A program made the translations under genes and the position numbers. Positions 35,245 through 44,046 of a stretch of DNA of 64,000 bases are shown here, piece by piece (position 1 is the first letter of the stretch; each line of letters starts with the position of its first letter). Under the pieces are notes generated by a model that worked only from the letters and a program-made list of their open reading frames with translations, searched no databases and was not told where the DNA came from. Location of the stretch: the NCBI RefSeq assembly GCF_024385505.1, contig NZ_JANFLT010000002.1, forward strand, positions 372,001 through 436,000. The letters are read 5' to 3'. This stretch comes from Arthrobacter zhaoxinii (lineage in GTDB: Bacteria > Actinomycetota > Actinomycetes > Actinomycetales > Micrococcaceae).

Positions 35245-36764
35245 TTGCTGTCCTTCTCGTTCGTCCCGGGTGATTCCGGTTCCCCGGAGGGTTCCTTTTC
35301 CGTTGTATCAGGTGTTGTGCCACCGGCGGCAACCGGGTTTTCGGGCTGCTCGGCCCACCAGGCGCGGAGCAGCTGCGCTGTTTCCTCCTCGCTGCGGGGT
35401 CCGTTCTCCATCCGTTCCTCGAGCAGGAACCGGTACGCGCGTCCCACCACCGGGCCAGGCCGGATCTGCAGCAGGGCCATGATCTGCTCGCCGTCCAGGT
35501 CCGGGCGGATGGCGGCCAGCTCCTCCTGCTCCGCCAGGGCGGCAATCCGCTGTTCCAGGTCGTCATAGGCGAAGGCCAGCCGCTCGGCCTTGCGCCGGTT
35601 GCGGGTGGTCACGTCGGAGCGCGTGAGGCGGTGCAGGCGCTGCAGCAGCGGCCCGGCGTCGTTCACGTACCGCCGCACCGCCGAGTCGGTCCAGCCCGCG
35701 TCGCCGTACCCGTAGAAGCGCATGTGCAGCTCCACCAGCCGGGCGACGGCCTTGATGGTGTCATTGTCGAACCGCAGGGCCTTCATGCGCTTGGCAGTGA
35801 GCTTGGCGCCCACGCCGTCGTGGTGAAGGAAACTGACGGAGCCGTTTGGCTCGAAACGCCGCGTGGCCGGCTTGCCGACGTCGTGCATCAGGGCAGCGAA
35901 ACGCAGGACGAAGTCCGGCGCCGGCACCGGACCCTCGCTGCCGGTTTCCAGCTCGCAGGCCTGGCGGAGCACCGTCAGCGAGTGCTGGTACACGTCCTTG
36001 TGCCGGTGGTGCTCGTCGATCTCCAGCCGAAGGGCCGAGACCTCGGGCAGCACGTGGTCGGCCAGACCGCTCTCCACCAGCAGGTCCACACCGGTCCATG
36101 GAGCCTTCCCGCAGATCAGCTTGGTCAGTTCATCCCGGACCCGTTCGGCGGAGATGATCCCGATCCGTCCGGCCATCTCCCGCATCGCTTCAAAGACATC
36201 CGGTGCCACTTCCACGCCCAGCTGGGAGGCGAAGCGGGCGGCCCGCATCATGCGCAGCGGATCGTCGGAGAACGACGTCGACGGCGCACCCGGGGTGCGC
36301 ACCATGCCGGCGTGCAGGTCGCGGGCTCCGCCGAAGGGATCCACCAGTTCCATGGACGGCAGCCGCAGCGCCATCGCGTTCATGGTGAAGTCACGGCGGA
36401 ACAGGTCGTCTTCAAGCTTGTCGCCGAAAGCCACGGCGGGCTTGCGGGAGTCGGGATCATAGGCATCGGCGCGGTAGGTCGTGACCTCCACCTGGAAGCC
36501 GTCCTTGCGCATGCCGATGGTGCCGAACTCCCGGCCGATCTCCCAGTAGGTGTCGGCCCAGCCCTTGATGATCCGGATGATGTCGTCCGGGCGCGCGTTG
36601 GTGGTGAAATCCAGGTCGGGGGAAACCCTGCCCAGGAACAGGTCGCGGACGGGACCGCCAACGAGCGAAAGCTCGTACCCGGCATCCTCGAAACGCGCAC
36701 CGAGGTCCGGGATCACGTCGGGTAACGGGGAGTTCAAGGCCGAACTATCAAAAAGGTGCACCAT
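35241..36764 (-). CDS. CCA tRNA nucleotidyltransferase (PcnA-type)
   Basis: Adds or repairs the 3' CCA of tRNAs. 507 residues. The nucleotidyltransferase head has LVGGPVRDLFLGRVSPDLDF near residue 35; the RNA-binding region contains DPLRMMRAARFASQLG; an HD domain follows with HHRHKDVYQHSLTVL and FAALMHDVGKPATR near 290. The last 40 residues are a disordered Glu/Pro-rich tail. ATG at 36764. The actinobacterial name is pcnA. It is divergent from the NUDIX gene, matching the mycobacterial order Rv3907c-Rv3908. Confidence 0.96.
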   Translation of the reverse strand: MVHLFDSSALNSPLPDVIPDLGARFEDAGYELSLVGGPVRDLFLGRVSPDLDFTTNARPDDIIRIIKGWADTYWEIGREFGTIGMRKDGFQVEVTTYRADAYDPDSRKPAVAFGDKLEDDLFRRDFTMNAMALRLPSMELVDPFGGARDLHAGMVRTPGAPSTSFSDDPLRMMRAARFASQLGVEVAPDVFEAMREMAGRIGIISAERVRDELTKLICGKAPWTGVDLLVESGLADHVLPEVSALRLEIDEHHRHKDVYQHSLTVLRQACELETGSEGPVPAPDFVLRFAALMHDVGKPATRRFEPNGSVSFLHHDGVGAKLTAKRMKALRFDNDTIKAVARLVELHMRFYGYGDAGWTDSAVRRYVNDAGPLLQRLHRLTRSDVTTRNRRKAERLAFAYDDLEQRIAALAEQEELAAIRPDLDGEQIMALLQIRPGPVVGRAYRFLLEERMENGPRSEEETAQLLRAWWAEQPENPVAAGGTTPDTTEKEPSGEPESPGTNEKDSK

Positions 36765-36907
36765 AGTGCTTTAAGCCTGCCAGATAAAACAGCGAAGACC
36801 GACAACAGGGCTTCGCCGACGGGCGGACACGCCGAGGGTTCCCGCTTCCTCCCCGGCAGCCCGGATAACAGTCATCATCGCCGGGCAAAGATCGTTACAG
36901 TGGGAGT

Positions 36908-37438
36908 ATGGCCCATCCCGTACCGAGCGCCCCCAAGCGGACCCCGTTGACAGCGTCAATGGGCGGCGCCGGTGCGCATTCGGTACATGCGCCCCTCCCC
37001 ACGGTCGAGGAAGTGTCCGCCGGCGGGATTGTGGTGGACACCTCCACCGGGCAGCTGCAGGTCGCCATCATCGCCCGCCTGAACCGCGGCGGGCGGCTGG
37101 AATGGTGCCTGCCGAAGGGCCATCCCGAAAACGACGAAGACAACCAGGCCGCTGCCATCCGGGAAATCGCTGAGGAAACCGGCATTGACGGCCGCATCCT
37201 CACGGCGCTGGGCAGCATTGACTACTGGTTCACGGTCAGCGGGCACCGCGTGCATAAGACGGTCCATCACTTCCTTCTCGAGGCCTGCGGCGGGCACCTG
37301 ACCATCGAAAACGATCCGGACCATGAGGCCGTGGATGTTGCCTGGGTTCCGTTGGCAGAACTCGGCCGGAGACTCTCCTTCCCCAACGAGCGCCGCATCG
37401 CGGACCTCGCCCGCGAGATCCTCCCCCGCTACCTCTGA
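36908..37438 (+). CDS. NUDIX hydrolase (MutT4-like)
   Basis: A 176-residue pyrophosphatase. The NUDIX box is complete: GHPENDEDNQAAAI then REIAEETGI at about residues 73-95. The first 35 residues are a poorly conserved tail. ATG 36908; a TACAGT six bases upstream could be a -10 element, which would make the mRNA leaderless. It is the equivalent of Rv3908 in M. tuberculosis by position. Substrate unknown. Confidence 0.93.
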   Translation: MAHPVPSAPKRTPLTASMGGAGAHSVHAPLPTVEEVSAGGIVVDTSTGQLQVAIIARLNRGGRLEWCLPKGHPENDEDNQAAAIREIAEETGIDGRILTALGSIDYWFTVSGHRVHKTVHHFLLEACGGHLTIENDPDHEAVDVAWVPLAELGRRLSFPNERRIADLAREILPRYL

Positions 37439-37494
37439 CCCGCCCCGGCGCCGGTTGAGGCAATCCGGACCCGAGGTGAGAACATAGGGTCACG

Positions 37495-39156
37495 ATGGCC
37501 GAAAAGAACATAGCCCCCAGTACCGCGCGTTCGAGCGCCGTGATGGCAGCCGGAACACTCGTTTCCCGCGTCCTAGGATTGGTCCGCACCGCACTGTTGG
37601 CAATTGCCATCGGAAACACCGGGCTCGTCACAGACATCTTCAGCTCCGCGAACGTGCTGCCCAACTTCATCTACCTGATGGTGGCCGGCGGCGTCTTCAA
37701 CGCGGTGCTGGTTCCGCAGATCATCAAGGCAAGCAAGCAGGAAGACCGCGGGACGGAGTATGTCTCCCGGATCCTGACCCTGAGCCTCATGCTGCTGGCA
37801 GGCATTGCCCTTGCCGCCACCCTCCTGGCGCGGCCGATCCTGGACTTCGTCCTGTCGCTGAGCCCGGAACAGCTGCCGCTGGCCACCACGTTCGCGTACT
37901 GGCTGTTCCCGCAGATCTTCTTCTACGGCGCCTATGCAGTGATCGGGCAGATCCTCAACGCCAACGGCAGGTTCGGTGCCTATATGTGGGCGCCCGTGGT
38001 CAACAACATCGTGGCAATCGCCGGCCTGCTCGTCTTCATCACCTTCATCGGCAGGGAGGAGACGTCGTCGTTCTCCCCGGACACCTGGACCGGTCAGGCC
38101 ACCCTTATCCTCGCCGGCAGCACCACCCTGGGCATCGTGCTGCAGGCCGCCGTACTCCTGTTTCCCCTGCGCCGGCTCGGACTGGGACTGCGGCCGTCCT
38201 TCGGGCTGCGGGGCGTGGGGCTGCGGCAGACCGGCAAGGTGGCCAAGTGGACCATCATCACCATGCTGATCGGCAACGGCGCGTACCTGGTCTACACGCA
38301 TGTGGCCACGATTGCGTCCAAGGCCCGGCCCGAATACCAGGCCATGGGCCAGGAGATCGCCGGCCACCTGAACCTCGAGACGGCGTCGATGCTGTACATC
38401 ATTCCGCACTCGGTCATCACGCTGTCACTCGCCACCGTGCTGTTCAACAACATGTCCCACGCCTACGCGGAAAAGGACTACGACGGCGTCCGGGAAACCC
38501 TCTCGCAGGGGCTGCGGGCAATCGGTGTGGCCACCGTCTTTTGTTCCGCCGTGCTGATTGTCCTGGCCGGACCGATCAGTATCTGGTTCAGCGGCGGGTC
38601 GAATGTCTCGGCCGCCCTGCAGGCCCAGGTGCTGGTGCTGCTGGCTGTTACTGCCCCCTTCCTCAGCGCCACGTTCCTGATGAACCGCGCCTTCTACGCC
38701 AACGAGGACGGCCGGACCCCGCTGATCATGCAGGTCATCCTCTCGGCCCTCGGCATCGGCCTGGCCCTGGCCGCGGCCACCCTGCCTGCTGACAAGATCG
38801 TCTTTGCCCTGGCCGGAGCCTATTCAGTAGGCAACATTGCCGCCGTCATCGTGAGCCATATCTTCCTGAAGCGCAGCCTCGGGGACTACGGCGGAGCCAG
38901 GGTCTTTGACGTGCACGTCCGTCTGGTGGTTGCGGCCCTTGCTGCGGGGGCCGTCGGTTCCGCAGGGCTTGCCCTGCTGGGCGGATACTCGACCGGAGGC
39001 TTTGCCTGGCAGTCGGTCCCGTCAGCCACCGTCACCATGGTGGTCTGCGGCGGTCTTATGGCCGTGGTGTACTACCTGATGCTGCGTGTGCTGAAGGTGC
39101 AGGAGCTCGATGCGTTCCTCCGGCCGCTCCTTGCCAAACTCCGCCGAACTCCCTAA
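37495..39156 (+). CDS. murJ: Lipid II flippase
   Basis: Moves lipid II across the cytoplasmic membrane for peptidoglycan synthesis. 553 residues with about 14 hydrophobic segments. SSAVMAAGTLVSRVLGLVRT at the N-terminus and NVLPNFIYLMVAGGVFNAVL are MurJ/MviN hallmarks. ATG 37495, 56 nt after the NUDIX gene. Unlike mycobacterial MviN it ends after the membrane part; the pseudokinase and outside domain are encoded separately downstream. The large protein gene that lies between them in mycobacteria (Rv3909) is absent. Confidence 0.96.
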   Translation: MAEKNIAPSTARSSAVMAAGTLVSRVLGLVRTALLAIAIGNTGLVTDIFSSANVLPNFIYLMVAGGVFNAVLVPQIIKASKQEDRGTEYVSRILTLSLMLLAGIALAATLLARPILDFVLSLSPEQLPLATTFAYWLFPQIFFYGAYAVIGQILNANGRFGAYMWAPVVNNIVAIAGLLVFITFIGREETSSFSPDTWTGQATLILAGSTTLGIVLQAAVLLFPLRRLGLGLRPSFGLRGVGLRQTGKVAKWTIITMLIGNGAYLVYTHVATIASKARPEYQAMGQEIAGHLNLETASMLYIIPHSVITLSLATVLFNNMSHAYAEKDYDGVRETLSQGLRAIGVATVFCSAVLIVLAGPISIWFSGGSNVSAALQAQVLVLLAVTAPFLSATFLMNRAFYANEDGRTPLIMQVILSALGIGLALAAATLPADKIVFALAGAYSVGNIAAVIVSHIFLKRSLGDYGGARVFDVHVRLVVAALAAGAVGSAGLALLGGYSTGGFAWQSVPSATVTMVVCGGLMAVVYYLMLRVLKVQELDAFLRPLLAKLRRTP

Positions 39157-39335
39157 AGTGCCTGCTCCGGCATTCTGAGAAGTCACAGGTAGCATGGGAA
39201 CACAGCAGGCAGTTCAGGGCTGCGGCAGCCGGCCGTGTTCCGTGTCCGTGAACAAAGATCCAAGTATGCATGGTCAGATACGCAGAGTCAGATAATCCTG
39301 ACGCAGTCTTATTGCCGTTTTCATGGGAGGAACAC

Positions 39336-40838
39336 GTGCCACAGTCGGTAGACGTCGGTTCAGTACTGGGCGGCCGTTACAAGGTGACAGCCCGGGTACT
39401 CGCCTCAGCGGAGCAGGATCTGGTGCTCGACGGTGTGGACCAGGTCCTCAACCGTTCCGTCAGCATCCTCGTAGCCGCCCCCGTGAACGCCAGCCAGGTC
39501 TCGGCAAGCGCCCGTGAAATCGCCACCGGTGAACGCTACGGCAACGTTCAGGTGCTCGATCTGGGGGTCAGTGACGGCCGCACCTATCTGGTCACGAACG
39601 ATGCCAATGCTGCGGATCTGCTGGATCTCGTGATCGAGCGGGATGCCCCCTATGTAGAGCCGTTCTTCACCGACACCCTGGGCTCGGAAATCTTCGGTAT
39701 GCCCCGCTCCCGTGAGCCTGAAACCGATGGGGAAGACCGCTACGAAGAGCATGAGGAGCGGGAGCCCCGCAAGCCGCTGCTCTCCGGCATCCACAAGCCC
39801 AAGTTGCCGCGGTTCGGCCGGAACGGCGCGGCGGCCGGCGCGGTCGCCGGGGCCGGGTCCGCCGCTGCGGAACGCGATCTCGAGTTCGGGGATGCCGCCG
39901 GTGAACCTGCGGAAGCAGCCACCGGAGGTGCCAATGTTCCCCCGGCACCGGCCACCCGGCCCAAGCAGCCCGCGGCGGCCAAGGTCACCAAGTGGGAAGA
40001 GGACGAGGAAGCCCGGGAGGTGCCGGTTCCGGAACGCGGCGCGCGTTCGGCGTCGACTTTCCCCAAGTCCGCCCTGGCCGCAGGCAACTATGAGGACGAC
40101 GGCTACGCCTCCGACAGCGACGCCTACGGCAATGCGGACGAAGACTACGACGACGACAGTGCCACGGACAGGCCGAACCGCAAGTCCGGCCGCGTGCTCA
40201 TTGGTGCGGTCCTGAGCCTCGTGCTCGTCCTGGCCGTGGTTCTCGCGCTCTCCCAGCTGGGCAAAATGGGGGACATGTTCGCGTCCGGCCAGGAGGCGGA
40301 AGCTTCAACCGCTCCGACGCAGGAAGCCGCACCGGCAGCCCCGGACGCGAGCGAAGCGGCACCCGCGCCGGCTCCGGCGGCGGAAATTGCCGGCATCACC
40401 CGCGTCGTTCCGGGAAACCCGCAGCTCGATTCTGCCAGCGACGGCGCCCTGCCGCAGATCATCGACGGCAATCCGTCCTCCTACTGGTCCAGCTATGTGT
40501 ACGCCAGCGACACCTTCGGCGGACTCGCACCGAGCCTTGCCCTGGTAGTGGACCTGGGCGCTGAATCGGCAGTCAATGAGGTGAACATCACCCAGCTGAA
40601 CGGCACGGGCGGCAGCTTCTCCGTGATGCTCAACGACACCCCGGATCTGGAGGGGGCGACGTCGGTGGCCCAGAGCGGCTTCACCGGCCCCACCACCAGC
40701 ATTCCGGTGCCCAAAACGGATGATCAGGCTGCCTCCGCCCGGTACGTGATTATCAACTTCACGCAGCTGCCCCGCCTGAGCGGCGTACAGGCCGCGTACC
40801 CCTGGGGCCTGAGGATCGCCGAAATCGGCGTGTCCTGA
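39336..40838 (+). CDS. MurJ-associated membrane pseudokinase with outside discoidin-like domain
   Basis: A 500-residue single-pass protein. Residues 1-115 resemble the N-lobe of a Ser/Thr kinase (VGSVLGGRYKVTARVLASAEQD) but no HRD or DFG motif follows, so it should be inactive. Residues 120-285 are acidic and disordered, 286-306 are a membrane helix, and the outside part (380-500) looks like an F5/8C-type carbohydrate-binding domain (IIDGNPSSYWSSYVY). GTG 39336 has GGGAGG six bases upstream. In mycobacteria the same domains are fused to MviN and recruit FhaA; here they are a separate gene. Confidence 0.85.
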   Translation: MPQSVDVGSVLGGRYKVTARVLASAEQDLVLDGVDQVLNRSVSILVAAPVNASQVSASAREIATGERYGNVQVLDLGVSDGRTYLVTNDANAADLLDLVIERDAPYVEPFFTDTLGSEIFGMPRSREPETDGEDRYEEHEEREPRKPLLSGIHKPKLPRFGRNGAAAGAVAGAGSAAAERDLEFGDAAGEPAEAATGGANVPPAPATRPKQPAAAKVTKWEEDEEAREVPVPERGARSASTFPKSALAAGNYEDDGYASDSDAYGNADEDYDDDSATDRPNRKSGRVLIGAVLSLVLVLAVVLALSQLGKMGDMFASGQEAEASTAPTQEAAPAAPDASEAAPAPAPAAEIAGITRVVPGNPQLDSASDGALPQIIDGNPSSYWSSYVYASDTFGGLAPSLALVVDLGAESAVNEVNITQLNGTGGSFSVMLNDTPDLEGATSVAQSGFTGPTTSIPVPKTDDQAASARYVIINFTQLPRLSGVQAAYPWGLRIAEIGVS

Positions 40839-40844
40839 CTCTGC

Positions 40845-40878
40845 GCTTCGGTCGCGGCCGCCCGGCCGCGACCGAAGC
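40845..40878 (+). terminator. Perfect 16-bp hairpin after the pseudokinase gene
   Basis: GCTTCGGTCGCGGCCG and CGGCCGCGACCGAAGC are exact reverse complements separated by CC. It begins 6 nt after the stop codon and separates this gene from trxB. Confidence 0.8.
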
Positions 40879-40998
40879 ACCACCGCCGCCGGAATAAGCT
40901 GGAGACGATAGTGGTTGTGCAGGGTGATCCACTCGTCGAATCGGCCCTGCATATTCGGTTCGCATTTTTAGTTCAACAAGGAAGAGGTTCACCGCCCC

Positions 40999-42027
40999 GT
41001 GAGCACCGCAAACCCCGTTGCCTCTGCCGGCGACGTCCGCGAGGTCATCATCGTCGGCTCCGGCCCCTCCGGATACACCGCCGCAGTCTACGCAGCGCGT
41101 GCCAACCTGAAGCCGCTCCTGATCGCCGGCTCCGTCACCGCCGGCGGCGAGCTGATGAACACCACGGACGTCGAGAACTTCCCCGGGTTCCCCGAAGGAA
41201 TCATGGGTCCGGACCTGATGGCGAACTTCGAAAAGCAGGCAGCACGTTTCGGAACGGAAATCCTTTTCGAGGACGTCACCGAGGTCAGGCTCGACGGCGA
41301 CATCAAGACGGTCACCATCGGTACCGGTGAAACCTTCCGTGCCCGGGCCATCATCATTTCCACCGGTTCCGCTTACCGGGAACTTGGCCTGCCGGACGAA
41401 AAGCGCCTCTCCGGCCGCGGCGTGAGCTGGTGCGCAACGTGTGACGGCTTCTTCTTCAAGGGCCAGGACATTGCTGTCGTAGGCGGCGGCGACTCCGCTC
41501 TGGAGGAGGCCCTGTTCCTCACCAAGTTCGCCTCTTCGGTGACGGTGGTCCACCGCCGGGACAGCCTGCGTGCCTCCAAGATCATGCAGGAGCGCGCCCT
41601 GTCGCATGAGAAGATCCGCTTTGCCTGGGATTCTGAAGTAGCTGCCATCCGCGGCGAGGACAAGGTCACCGGCCTCGTGCTGCGCAACACCAAGGACGGC
41701 TCCGAGTCGGAGCTTCCCGTCACGGGCGTGTTCGTGGCCATCGGCAACGACCCCCGGGTGGACCTCGTACGCGGCCAGCTGGAACTCACCGAGGAAGGCA
41801 CCATCGCCGTCCTCGGCCGCACCTCGAAGACCTCGCTGCCGGGCGTTTTCGCGGCAGGCGACGTCATCGACCCGACGTACCGGCAGGCCATCACGGCCTC
41901 CGGCTCCGGCTGCGTGGCCGCCGTCGACGTCGAGCACTACCTCGCCGATCTGGGCGACTCCGTTGCCACGGCCGCGGAGGTCCCCACCCCGGCGTCCGAA
42001 TCTGTTTCCGAACACGCCGCCCTTTAA
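40999..42027 (+). CDS. trxB: Thioredoxin-disulfide reductase
   Basis: An NADPH-dependent flavoenzyme that reduces thioredoxin. 342 residues. EVIIVGSGPSGYTAAVYAAR near residue 15 is the FAD motif, SWCATCDGFFFKG near 140 carries the redox CxxC, and VVGGGDSALEEALFL is the NADPH motif. GTG 40999 with AAGGAAGAGG upstream. A 27-nt gap to trxA suggests one transcript. The mycobacterial neighbours sigM and rsmA are missing from the 160-bp gap before it. Confidence 0.97.
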   Translation: MSTANPVASAGDVREVIIVGSGPSGYTAAVYAARANLKPLLIAGSVTAGGELMNTTDVENFPGFPEGIMGPDLMANFEKQAARFGTEILFEDVTEVRLDGDIKTVTIGTGETFRARAIIISTGSAYRELGLPDEKRLSGRGVSWCATCDGFFFKGQDIAVVGGGDSALEEALFLTKFASSVTVVHRRDSLRASKIMQERALSHEKIRFAWDSEVAAIRGEDKVTGLVLRNTKDGSESELPVTGVFVAIGNDPRVDLVRGQLELTEEGTIAVLGRTSKTSLPGVFAAGDVIDPTYRQAITASGSGCVAAVDVEHYLADLGDSVATAAEVPTPASESVSEHAAL

Positions 42028-42054
42028 TTTCCGTTCTTTGTTAGGAGAGCAAAA

Positions 42055-42381
42055 ATGAGCAGTGCCAAAGCAGTAACCGACGCTTCCTTCGGTACCGATG
42101 TCCTGACCGCCGAGAAGCCCGTCATCGTGGACTTCTGGGCCGAATGGTGCGGCCCCTGCCGCATGCTGTCCCCCATCCTCGACGACATTGCCGCACAGTA
42201 CAGCGACAAGGTCGACGTGGTGAAGGTCAACGTGGACGAAAACCCCGCGATCGCCGCCCAGTACGGCATCACGTCCATCCCGGCGGTTTACGTGTTCCAG
42301 GGCGGTGAGGTTGCGGCGACTTCCATCGGCGCCAAGCCGAAGCAGGTCCTGGAGCAGGAATTCGCGGCCTTCCTGAAGTAA
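42055..42381 (+). CDS. trxA: Thioredoxin
   Basis: A 108-residue disulfide reductant. FWAEWCGPCRML near residue 28 holds the catalytic WCGPC, followed by the cis-Pro region YGITSIPAVYVF. ATG 42055 has AGGAGAGC six bases upstream. It lies between trxB and the CwlM-like gene, with a gap of only 6 nt to the latter. The actinobacterial counterpart is trxC. Confidence 0.98.
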   Translation: MSSAKAVTDASFGTDVLTAEKPVIVDFWAEWCGPCRMLSPILDDIAAQYSDKVDVVKVNVDENPAIAAQYGITSIPAVYVFQGGEVAATSIGAKPKQVLEQEFAAFLK

Positions 42382-42387
42382 ATATCA

Positions 42388-43581
42388 ATGACTGTGCATG
42401 CTGAAAGCCTGCGGAGGCTGGATGCCAGCCGGCGTGTGGTGGCGCTTCGTGAAGCGTTGCTGCGCGCCGGCGTCACCCTGTCCTACCTGGCACCGGACGC
42501 CGTAAACGATCCGACCATTTTCGATGACCACGTCGACGCCGCGGTCCGCGCTTTCCAGCAAAGCCGCGGCCTGATTGTTGACGGGGTCGCCGGGCCGGAT
42601 ACGCAGCGCGCGCTTTCCGAAGCACAGTTCCGGTTCGGGGACCGCACCCTGAACTACGTCGAGGGTGCGCAGCTGCGGGGCGACGACGTCGCTGAACTGC
42701 AGCGTCATTTGTCGCATCTGGGTTTCTACTACGGCCATATCGACGGCAGTTTCGGCGTGCGTACCCGCTATGCAGTAGCCGAACTGCAGCAGAACCTCGG
42801 CCTGCCGGGCAGCGGGGTATGCGACGGCGACACCATGCGCTCCATGTCCCGGGTGAACCGTGCCATCACTCCCAGCCAGGCCTTCGCCCTGCGTGACTAC
42901 GAACGGCTGGACCGTTCCACCGCAGCCCTGCGCGGGCGCGTCATTTCGGTGAACATCGGCCGTTCCCGGCTTGAGTCCCCGCATGCCGCCGAGCGGCTCA
43001 GCGGGGATCCGCTGACCGAGCAGCTGGTCACCACGGACATCGCGGGGCGCGTGGAACGCATCCTGCGGGAATTCGGTGCCCTGCTGGTGCCGCAGCAGCG
43101 CGAGCCGATGCGGGAGGCAGGGTCGCGGCGGAACCCGCCCAGCCTGAACCTGGACATCCACTGCGACTGGCTGGACCAGCAGGCAGCCTCCGGCATGGCC
43201 GCCTATTACTGGGGTCTTCCCGGCACCGGAGAGGCGCGCTCCCCCATCGGCCACCGTGCAGCCATCCTCCTGATGAAGGAGCTGGGCGCCCGCACCGACC
43301 TGGACAATCTGGGTGTCCACGCCCGCACCTGGGACACCTTGAAAGTGCCGGGTGTGCCGTCCGTCGGGCTTGATCTGGGTTATCTCAGCAACGCGCACGA
43401 CGCCGAGCGCCTCGCCGATCCAGTCTTCCGCCAGACGGTTGCCGATTCCATTGTGATCGGAATCCAGCGCCTGTACCTGCTGGAAGAGGAAGACCAGCCC
43501 ACGGGAACCCTGGCCCTGGACGACGTGCTGAAGTTCAACCCGAGGGAAGATCCGGCTGCCCGGCGGGTTTCGGGCCTGTAG
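42388..43581 (+). CDS. cwlM: CwlM-like peptidoglycan-binding protein with degenerate amidase_3 domain
   Basis: 397 residues: two peptidoglycan-binding (PF01471-like) repeats at about 15-75 and 85-150, then an N-acetylmuramoyl-L-alanine amidase-3 fold at about 185-370. The usual first zinc ligand (GHGG) is replaced (VISVNIGRSRLE), LTEQ retains a Glu, DIHCDW keeps the third ligand, and the catalytic Glu position reads GLDLGYLSN. No signal peptide. This fits the cytoplasmic regulator CwlM, which in mycobacteria stimulates MurA when phosphorylated, rather than a working amidase. ATG 42388, 6 nt after trxA. Confidence 0.85.
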   Translation: MTVHAESLRRLDASRRVVALREALLRAGVTLSYLAPDAVNDPTIFDDHVDAAVRAFQQSRGLIVDGVAGPDTQRALSEAQFRFGDRTLNYVEGAQLRGDDVAELQRHLSHLGFYYGHIDGSFGVRTRYAVAELQQNLGLPGSGVCDGDTMRSMSRVNRAITPSQAFALRDYERLDRSTAALRGRVISVNIGRSRLESPHAAERLSGDPLTEQLVTTDIAGRVERILREFGALLVPQQREPMREAGSRRNPPSLNLDIHCDWLDQQAASGMAAYYWGLPGTGEARSPIGHRAAILLMKELGARTDLDNLGVHARTWDTLKVPGVPSVGLDLGYLSNAHDAERLADPVFRQTVADSIVIGIQRLYLLEEEDQPTGTLALDDVLKFNPREDPAARRVSGL

Positions 43582-43602
43582 GTTCCCTCTTCCCAGGCTG
43601 CC

Positions 43603-43989
43603 TCAGGACGGCTTGAGGGCGCTGATGAATCCCTGTGCCTGCCGCTCCCGGCCTGCCGGAGCGCGGCTCAGAGTGGCGCGGACCCGGAAACCGTTGTGGC
43701 TTCCCGGGCCAGACAGACCATGCGCCGCGAGATGTCGCATCAGTCGACCGCCAGCGCAGCGAGAGTGTCGAGATAGGTAATCATCCGTCCGGGTCCGCAT
43801 CCTGCGTCCAGGATGGCTGCCCCTGACGGAAGTGACGCGGCAAATTCCCTCACCATGGCCAGCTCCTAGGTCCGTTTCCGGGTCACCTTCCCTGCCGGCG
43901 GTGGGGATTAGCTCCGCATAGGAGCGGGCGACGACGTCGTATGCGCGCGCGACGTCGGCGGCCGCAACCCCCGTGTCTTCCTCCTCCAT
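43603..43989 (-). pseudogene. Decayed class I SAM-dependent methyltransferase gene
   Basis: From ATG 43989 the frame reads VARAYDVVARSYAELIP, a typical methyltransferase N-terminus. A shift near 43866 then moves the sense to another frame, which reads REFAASLPSGAAILDAGCGP (SAM-binding motif I) and stops soon after. The first frame resumes as FRVRATLSRAPAGRERQAQG, which matches the C-terminus of such enzymes. About 90-100 codons between motif I and the C-terminus are missing. It therefore carries a frameshift and an internal deletion. Confidence 0.75.
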
Positions 43990-44046
43990 GGCACCAACGT
44001 ACCGTCCCGCATGCCATGCTTCTGCCATGACGACTCGAGGGATCTT

